Made by a program: the position numbers and the translations under genes. Shown one piece after another: positions 58,736 through 64,000 of a stretch of DNA of 64,000 bases. Origin of the DNA: CAYUYV01 sp050331455 (GTDB taxonomy: Bacteria > Pseudomonadota > Alphaproteobacteria > JAJFIK01); contig JBHJGV010000058.1 of NCBI GenBank assembly GCA_050331455.1, forward strand, positions 1-64,000. Reading direction: 5' to 3'. Positions within the stretch are counted from its first letter, which is position 1. Each line of letters opens with the position of its first letter. Below the pieces are notes generated by a model. That model was not told the DNA's origin, did no database searches, and saw only the letters and a program-made list of their open reading frames with translations.

Positions 58736-61072
58736 TCACGTCGGGATGGCGGCCTTGACGGCCTCGGGCCGAATGGGGAGATCCCGCACCCGGGCGCCGA
58801 CGGCGTTGAACACCGCATTGGCGATGGCCGGCGCCACAACGGACAGTGGCGGCTCGCCCATGCCCACCGGCATTTCCGTGTTCTCGATAAAGGCGATTTC
58901 CAGTTCCGGCACCTGGTTCATGCGCAGGGGCGTGTAGCGATCGAGGTTGCGGGCTTCGACCTGTCCGTCCACGAAGCGTGTGCCCTCATGAAGCACGTGG
59001 CTGAGGCCCCACAGGGTGGCCCCCTCGGCCTGGGCCAGGGCGCCGTCGGGATGGACAAGCGTGCCGGCATCGACCGCCGACCAGAGCTTTTCAACCGTGA
59101 CCGCGCCGCTGTCCCGGTCCACCTTCACCTTGGCGCAGCAGGCCGTCCAGGTCGGCATGGTCCGCTCCTGTCCGAAGGAACTGGCGACGCCCATGCCCGT
59201 ATCGGCGGGCAGATCGGCCGATCCGTAGCCGGACATCTCCATGACCTTGCGCAGCACCGCGGCCTGGCGTGCCGCACCGCCCACACTGTTGGGCGCCGAG
59301 CCGGCCTGACGGCCTTCGGCATCGAGCAGCGCGAGGCGGAATGCGGCCGGATCGACGCCGGCGGCATGGGCGGCCTCATCCATAAAGGATTCCACGGCCC
59401 AGGTCGTCCAACCCGGCCCGACGGCCCGCCACCAGCCCGGCAGGAAGGTGCGGTTCGCCAGATCATTGGTGATCGCCCGGACCCGATGGGCGTTGACGCT
59501 GTACCAGTGATCGGCGCCATTGATCGAGAAGGTATCGACCTGACCTTCCGTACCGTCCGTGGACGGCGCCAGGAAAAAGGAGGCCATGTTGAGGGTCGGC
59601 CAGCCCGCGCAGGCATTGTGTTCCATGCCGACCGGCTTGCCCTCGCCGTCGAGCCCCATGCGGAGCGTCTGGACCGAGGGCGAGCGGACGCAGTCGAACC
59701 GGGAATCGTCTTCCCGGGTAAAGACCATTTTCACCGGTATGCCGAGGGCCTTCGAGGTCAGGGCCGCCGGCACCATATAGTCTCCGTAGAGACGACGCCC
59801 GAAGCCGCCGCCCAAGCTGTAGGTATGAAGAACGATTTTATCCTCGCCCACCTCCAGCGCCTTGGCCAGAACGGGCAGGATGAGGGACTGCCACTGATTG
59901 CCCGAATGGACGTGCCAGACGCCCTCTTCGTCCTGGGTGGCGAGGGCATTCACCGGCTCGAGATGGAAATGGAGCATCGTGCCGGTGGTGTAGGTGGCCT
60001 CGACCAGGCTCGCGGCATTGGACAGGGCCGCATCCGTATCGCCTTCATCCACCCAAAGCGCGCCTTCGGTGCCCTCGTCGGCCAATTTGCGGCCCACGGC
60101 GAGGATGTCCTCCTCGGTCACTTCGGCGGTCTCGCCGGGTGTCCAGTCCACCGTGATCGCGTCGGCGGCCTTGCTGGCGGCGGCGAAACTGTCTGCGATC
60201 ACAGCGACCCAGCCCTGGCACGTGCCGCTGGGGTCCTTGATCTCGATGGCTTGGCGATAGCCGGGCACGGACTGCGCCCCGGTGTCGTCGATGCCGTTGA
60301 CCGTCGAGCCGTACCGGGTCGGCGGCAGGAGGGGCCGGGCATAGACCATGCCGGGCAGCTCCGCGTCGATGCCGTAAACGGCCTCGCCCCGGGTCTTGGC
60401 GGGAATGTCGAGGGCCTTGGCCGGCTTGCCCAGGAGCCGCCGTTCGGAGGGATCCTTGAGCGGCAGAGCCTCAAGATCCTCCGGCGAGAAGGTCCGGTCG
60501 ATCGTCCCGCTGGAGATGATCTCGGCATAGGTCACGGATTGGTCGCCCGCCGAAACGACGCCGTTGCGCGCTGTACACTGATCGGGTGCCACGCCCATCA
60601 TGGCCGCGCCAGCCTCGATGAGCGCGATGCGGCCCGCGGCACCGGCCTGACTGAGCTGCATGAATGTGGTGTGCACGGACCAGCTTCCGCCCGTGACCAT
60701 CAGACCCCATTTGGGATCGGTGTTCACATGGTCGAGGCGCACCTGCTCCCAGTCCACCTCAAGCTCGTCCGCGACGACGCGGGCAAGCGCGGTGCCCACA
60801 TGCTGGCCCATCTCGGCCTTGGTGATGTGGACCGTGGTCACACCGTCCGGATCCATCTTGAACCAGATGGTGGGCTCGAAGGCCTGGGCCTCGATCTGGG
60901 CGGCGGCGGTCTGCGGAGCGGGCGCGGGGTCGGCCGGCTCGGCGGGCGCCTCGGTTGCGGTCTGGCTGTCGCAGCCGGCGAAAGCCATGACGAGGCCGGC
61001 GCTGGTGCTCCCGACCAGAAAGCGCCGGCGCGTGGTGCTTTGCGCGGCGATCATCGTGCTCAGCTTACCCAT
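58736..61072 (-). CDS. Molybdopterin-binding subunit of an IorB-type hydroxylase
   Basis: A 778-residue xanthine-dehydrogenase-family large subunit. A Tat signal (TTRRRFLVGSTSAGLVMAFAGC) with a possible lipobox Cys indicates export with a folded cofactor. Moco-domain motifs include YSLGGGFGRRLYGDYM, GWWRAVGPGWTTWAVESFMDEAAHAAGVDPAAFR and, near the end, GMGEPPLSVVAPAIANAVFNAVGARVRDLPI with the conserved Glu of the active site. Closest in layout to isoquinoline 1-oxidoreductase beta subunit, but aldehydes are possible substrates. Its ATG overlaps the end of the 2Fe-2S gene by eight bases. Confidence 0.92.
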   Translation of the reverse strand: MGKLSTMIAAQSTTRRRFLVGSTSAGLVMAFAGCDSQTATEAPAEPADPAPAPQTAAAQIEAQAFEPTIWFKMDPDGVTTVHITKAEMGQHVGTALARVVADELEVDWEQVRLDHVNTDPKWGLMVTGGSWSVHTTFMQLSQAGAAGRIALIEAGAAMMGVAPDQCTARNGVVSAGDQSVTYAEIISSGTIDRTFSPEDLEALPLKDPSERRLLGKPAKALDIPAKTRGEAVYGIDAELPGMVYARPLLPPTRYGSTVNGIDDTGAQSVPGYRQAIEIKDPSGTCQGWVAVIADSFAAASKAADAITVDWTPGETAEVTEEDILAVGRKLADEGTEGALWVDEGDTDAALSNAASLVEATYTTGTMLHFHLEPVNALATQDEEGVWHVHSGNQWQSLILPVLAKALEVGEDKIVLHTYSLGGGFGRRLYGDYMVPAALTSKALGIPVKMVFTREDDSRFDCVRSPSVQTLRMGLDGEGKPVGMEHNACAGWPTLNMASFFLAPSTDGTEGQVDTFSINGADHWYSVNAHRVRAITNDLANRTFLPGWWRAVGPGWTTWAVESFMDEAAHAAGVDPAAFRLALLDAEGRQAGSAPNSVGGAARQAAVLRKVMEMSGYGSADLPADTGMGVASSFGQERTMPTWTACCAKVKVDRDSGAVTVEKLWSAVDAGTLVHPDGALAQAEGATLWGLSHVLHEGTRFVDGQVEARNLDRYTPLRMNQVPELEIAFIENTEMPVGMGEPPLSVVAPAIANAVFNAVGARVRDLPIRPEAVKAAIPT

Positions 61073-61541
61073 TGGTCGCACCCTCCGTGCCCATGGCGGT
61101 CGCCGCCTTTTTGATGGCGCGCTTGATCCGCAAATAGGCCATGCAGCGGCACAGATTGCCGCTCATGGCCGCCGTGATGTCCTCTTCGGACGGCTCGGGA
61201 ACATCGGCGAGCAGGCTCGCGGCCTGCATGATCTGGCCGGACTGGCAGTAGCCGCATTGCGGCACCTGTTCCTCGACCCAGGCGGTCTGGAGGGGGTGAG
61301 GGCCGTTCTCCGTGAGCCCTTCGATGGTTGTGACCTTGGCCTCGCCCACATCGCCGATCTGGGTGTTGCAGGAGCGCACTGCCACGCCGTCCAGATGGAC
61401 GGTGCAGGCGCCGCATTGGGCGATACCGCAGCCGAATTTCGTTCCCTTAAGGTCCAATTCGTCCCGGATCACCCACAACAGTGGCGTGTCCGGCGGACTT
61501 TTGACGGTGACCTCTTGTCCGTTCACGGTCAGGACAATCAT
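61065..61541 (-). CDS. 2Fe-2S subunit of an IorA-type hydroxylase
   Basis: A 158-residue ferredoxin-like subunit with two clusters: N-terminal plant-type CGIAQCGACTVHLDG with the fourth Cys in VRSCNTQ, and C-terminal CGYCQSGQIM with GNLCRCMAY. It passes electrons from the Mo centre to an unidentified acceptor. AAGGAGG precedes the ATG. Unlike its partner it has no export signal, so it may ride along with the Tat substrate. Confidence 0.96.
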   Translation of the reverse strand: MIVLTVNGQEVTVKSPPDTPLLWVIRDELDLKGTKFGCGIAQCGACTVHLDGVAVRSCNTQIGDVGEAKVTTIEGLTENGPHPLQTAWVEEQVPQCGYCQSGQIMQAASLLADVPEPSEEDITAAMSGNLCRCMAYLRIKRAIKKAATAMGTEGATNG

Positions 61542-61745
61542 GGTGCGGCGCCTCCTTGACTTATGGGCTCGGATGGAAACCCTCTTGCACGGGGATGACG
61601 AGCCGGTTGGCCGGCCGGAAGATCCCGCCGGCCCGGCATGGCGCGGCAGGGGTTAAAACGCGGTCCACATGCTGCCCGCAGAGTGCGCTCTTCCTGGAGG
61701 CGAGGCAACCCGCAGCCAGGATCTGCGCGCGGACAAGGACGTCCC

Positions 61746-62516
61746 ATGACGACACAGACCCTGAGACTGGCGCGCGGCGCGGATGACGAGCCGGAAATCT
61801 TCCTGTCCGTTCAAGGCGAAGGGGCCCGCATGGGCCATCTGCGCGCCTTCATCCGCCTGTCGGGCTGCAACCTTCATTGCGCCTGGTGCGACACGCCCTA
61901 TACCTGGAATTGGACCGAAACGGACTTTCCGCATGCCGGAGATCGCCCCGGCGCCCCCAACAAGTTTTCCATGAAAGAGGAGACCCGGGTCCTCGCCGTG
62001 CCGGTGGCCGCCGCACGACTGCTGGCCCTCGATGCCCCCGGCCTCGTGATCACCGGCGGCGAGCCCATCATCCAGCAGCGCGGGGTGGAAAGCCTGATCC
62101 GGGCCGTGCGCGGCACCCGGCCGGACCTGTTCGTGGAGATCGAGACCAACGGCACCCTGGCCCCGTCGGACGCGCTCATGGAGGCGGTCGATCAGTTCAA
62201 TGTGTCGCCGAAACTGGCACATTCTGGAAATGATCTGGGGGCCGCCCTACAGCCCGAGGTGTTGGCGCGTTACGCCCGCACGCCCAAGGCCGTCTTCAAA
62301 TTCGTGGCAACCGGGCCCGGCGACCTGGAGGCCATCGGCGACCTCACGGCGGCCCTCGGCCTGCCCGGCACCCGGGTCTATGTCATGCCGGAGGGGACCA
62401 CGTCGGATGCCTTGCGGGACCGGGCCCGCGACCTGATCGATCCGGTGATCGCCCGCGGCTGGGGCTTCTCGGACCGCCTGCACATCCATCTCTATGGCGA
62501 CAAGCGCTCGACCTGA
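61746..62516 (+). CDS. queE: 7-carboxy-7-deazaguanine synthase
   Basis: A 256-residue radical-SAM enzyme. The cluster motif is CNLHCAWCDT (Cys-x3-Cys-x2-Cys), with FLSVQGEGARMGHLRAFIRLSG upstream, VITGGEPIIQQ and FVEIETNGTLAP after, and VSPKLAHSGN. It makes CDG from carboxytetrahydropterin in queuosine or 7-deazaguanine synthesis. queC, queD and queF are not in this window. AAGGA lies six bases before the ATG. Divergent from the 2Fe-2S subunit. Confidence 0.95.
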   Translation: MTTQTLRLARGADDEPEIFLSVQGEGARMGHLRAFIRLSGCNLHCAWCDTPYTWNWTETDFPHAGDRPGAPNKFSMKEETRVLAVPVAAARLLALDAPGLVITGGEPIIQQRGVESLIRAVRGTRPDLFVEIETNGTLAPSDALMEAVDQFNVSPKLAHSGNDLGAALQPEVLARYARTPKAVFKFVATGPGDLEAIGDLTAALGLPGTRVYVMPEGTTSDALRDRARDLIDPVIARGWGFSDRLHIHLYGDKRST

Positions 62517-62537
62517 CGAGACCCGCGCCTGGCTTGG

Positions 62538-63758
62538 TCAATCCGTAATGGCCGAATAGACCAGAGTGCGCAGCTGGCGGCGGATGTTGTAGAGCGTCGA
62601 AGGAATGAGCTGGGTCATGAAGACCACGATCAGCGCCTCCCGGGGATCGACCCAGAAGGCCGTGCTGGCAAGCCCGCCCCAGGAGAATTCGCCCACGGAC
62701 CCCGGCAGCATGGCCGCGGCCGGATCGGTCGTGACCGATACGCCGAGGCCGAAGCCGACACCGGCAAAAGCGCCTTCGGCAAACAGGGAAACGGACAGAT
62801 CGTCCAGGGTCTTGCCGCCCGGCAAATGATTCGCGGTCATCAGTTCGATGGTCTTGGGGCTGAGCACCTGGCGCCCGTTCGCCCGCCCACCGTCGAGCAG
62901 CATGCGGCAAAAGGCGAGATAGTCGGTCGCCGTCGAGACGAGACCGCCGCCGCCGGCGAGCAGGCTGGGCATGGTCCGATAGGGGCTCGTCTCCGGCGCA
63001 TCGTAGAGCGCAAGGCGCTCATCGGGCCGGGCCTCGTAGCAGGCGGCGAACCGGGCGAGCTTGTCGTCCGGCACCATGAAGGCCGTATCGTCCATGCCGA
63101 GCGGCTCGAAAATCCGCTCCCGGAAGAACACGTCGAGCGGCTTGCCCGAAATGCTTTGAACGAGGAAGCCGAGGACATCGGTGGAGACGGAATAGTTCCA
63201 ATTGGTGCCGGGCGAGAACTCCAGGGGCAGGGTCGCAAGATCCGCCACCATGCTTTCAAGTGTTCCATCGAACGTCACCGTACCAACCTTCAGTGCACGA
63301 TAGGCCGCATCCACATTGGTCCGGTTCTGGAACCCGTAGGTCAGACCGGAGGTGTGGCGGAACAGATCGATCACCCGCATGGGCCGGTCGGGGCGGCGCA
63401 CTTGGAACTGGGGATGGAGGCCCGCCTGATAGACACCCAGGCCGCGCCATTCCGGAATGAAGCGGTGCACGGGATCATCAAGGGCGATGAGGCCTTCCTC
63501 CACCAGCATCAGGGCCGCGACCGCCGTGATCGGCTTGGTCATGGAATAGATGCGGAAAATGGTGTCCTGCTCCACCGGCAGACCCTGCGCCAGATCCCGT
63601 TTGCCCAGGGGCGATAGATGGGCCACGACGCCCCGGCGCGCGACCACCGTGAGCGCTCCCGGCAGCAGCCCCGCGTCGATGTAATTTTCCTGGAGGAACC
63701 GGTCGATATGGGCAAGCCGTTCCGGCGACAGGCCGGCACCTTTGGGATCGGTCAGCAT
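62538..63758 (-). CDS. Serine hydrolase of the beta-lactamase/transpeptidase-like family
   Basis: A 406-residue class C-type (PF00144) hydrolase. The SxxK motif is SMTK in TIFRIYSMTKPITAVAALM, the Tyr motif is YSV in NWNYSVSTDVLGFLVQ, and the KTG-like third motif reads SWGGLASTAFWVDP. There is no signal peptide, so it is probably cytoplasmic; relatives are esterases rather than beta-lactamases. GAGGA precedes the ATG at 63758. It is convergent with queE, 22 bases apart. Confidence 0.92.
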   Translation of the reverse strand: MLTDPKGAGLSPERLAHIDRFLQENYIDAGLLPGALTVVARRGVVAHLSPLGKRDLAQGLPVEQDTIFRIYSMTKPITAVAALMLVEEGLIALDDPVHRFIPEWRGLGVYQAGLHPQFQVRRPDRPMRVIDLFRHTSGLTYGFQNRTNVDAAYRALKVGTVTFDGTLESMVADLATLPLEFSPGTNWNYSVSTDVLGFLVQSISGKPLDVFFRERIFEPLGMDDTAFMVPDDKLARFAACYEARPDERLALYDAPETSPYRTMPSLLAGGGGLVSTATDYLAFCRMLLDGGRANGRQVLSPKTIELMTANHLPGGKTLDDLSVSLFAEGAFAGVGFGLGVSVTTDPAAAMLPGSVGEFSWGGLASTAFWVDPREALIVVFMTQLIPSTLYNIRRQLRTLVYSAITD

Positions 63759-63812
63759 GGGTCCTCTCTCTTCACGGGTCGGTCGCCTGGGGATCGCCGG
63801 CCGCGGCGGCGT

Positions 63813-64000
63813 CTATCCCGCGCCATCCGGGTCAACCGCCAGGGCGTGCTTGATCACCTTACCGGAGGCCGTGCGCGGAAAATCCACCACGAACACGAAC
63901 TGCTTGGGGACCTTATAGGCCGCCAGACGCGCCCGGGCAAAGGCGGCAAGGTCCGCCGCATCCGGGCAGTGCCCCGGCCGCGGCAGAATATGGGCCTCGC
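63813..64000 (-). CDS. C-terminal end of an AMP-dependent acyl-CoA synthetase (partial)
   Basis: The last 62 codons of a gene that continues beyond the window. The translation contains AAYKVPKQFVFVVDFPRTASGKV followed by IKHALAV, the A10 motif region of acyl-CoA synthetases with the catalytic Lys in the ASGKV loop. It reads towards the serine hydrolase gene, 54 bases from its start. Confidence 0.9.
   Translation of the reverse strand, partial: EAHILPRPGHCPDAADLAAFARARLAAYKVPKQFVFVVDFPRTASGKVIKHALAVDPDGAG

Noticed and set aside
58988..61114. 708-codon plus-strand ORF opposite the molybdenum hydroxylase
   Set aside because: Shadow frame with His/Gly/Arg bias and no homologous motif; the minus strand is the real gene.

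Overview
The window is a 64-kb piece of a GC-rich (roughly 65%) alphaproteobacterial chromosome. The placement rests on gene content and order. An efp-suhB pair, a usg gene, and a coxB-coxA-ctaB-ctaG-coxC-DUF983-SURF1 run followed by an M16 peptidase, a RimJ-type acetyltransferase and an EAL protein are all typical of Rhodospirillales-like lineages. I cannot name the genus. No rRNA, tRNA, CRISPR array, phage or plasmid functions were seen. Almost all of the sequence is ordinary chromosomal backbone.

Layout. 1-908: a REP-associated tyrosine transposase (RAYT) sitting among its REP palindromes. 903-4970: a lipoprotein of the penicillin acylase family, elongation factor P and an inositol monophosphatase. 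5027-10027: an operator-like leader, an unrecognised membrane-anchored protein with a weak OmpA-like end, and a MotA/ExbB-like plus MotB/OmpA-like stator pair whose channel subunit has a very long cytoplasmic tail. 10043-12244 (minus strand): two oligopeptide ABC permeases plus a 57-residue membrane protein. 12600-17901: a neurotransmitter:sodium-symporter-family transporter, a NarL-type regulator with a degenerate receiver, a CPA1 antiporter, MarC and MarR. 18023-23576: an envelope polysaccharide group (outer-membrane barrel, Wza-like export protein, GT4 glycosyltransferase, GalU). 23618-28690: a tail-anchored hypothetical, a ThDP-dependent enzyme, a LysE exporter, an AcuI/YhdH-type reductase, CsaA and Usg. 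28763-34277: dihydroorotase, YgfZ, DUF3574, VOC, Tag glycosylase and a KAS III-like synthase. 34361-38758: a deacylase/GNAT pair, RNase HI, peroxiredoxin, an orphan HigA and YqgE. 38774-52224 (minus strand): the aa3-type cytochrome oxidase region, running into M16, RimJ and a large GGDEF-EAL protein. 52735-57639: TldD and three lipid A/Kdo genes. 57701-64000: an M48 protease, a two-subunit molybdenum hydroxylase, QueE, a serine hydrolase and the 3' end of an acyl-CoA synthetase that runs off the window.

How the genes work together. The cox block encodes oxidase subunits I-III plus heme O synthase, the CuB chaperone and SURF1. tldD, waaA, lpxK and the acyltransferase form a compact lipid A operon with start/stop overlaps. 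The Wza-like protein, barrel, glycosyltransferase and GalU are pieces of a surface polysaccharide pathway whose remaining genes lie elsewhere. VOC and Tag share a transcript with a well-formed alphaproteobacterial LexA box upstream.

No single region is clearly an unknown multi-gene system. The best candidates for follow-up are: (1) the stator-like pair with its long tail and the orphan OmpA-like neighbour; (2) the RAYT/REP block, in which the palindrome supplies the stop codon of two different genes; (3) the LexA box upstream of VOC-tag and the CIRCE-like element upstream of usg; (4) the thrC-sized gap in the usual SURF1-M16 synteny, filled by two translationally coupled unknown genes; (5) signalling proteins with altered key residues (Cys at the phospho-acceptor position, degenerate EAL). 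Coordinates were read by eye and start codons were chosen from ribosome binding sites.
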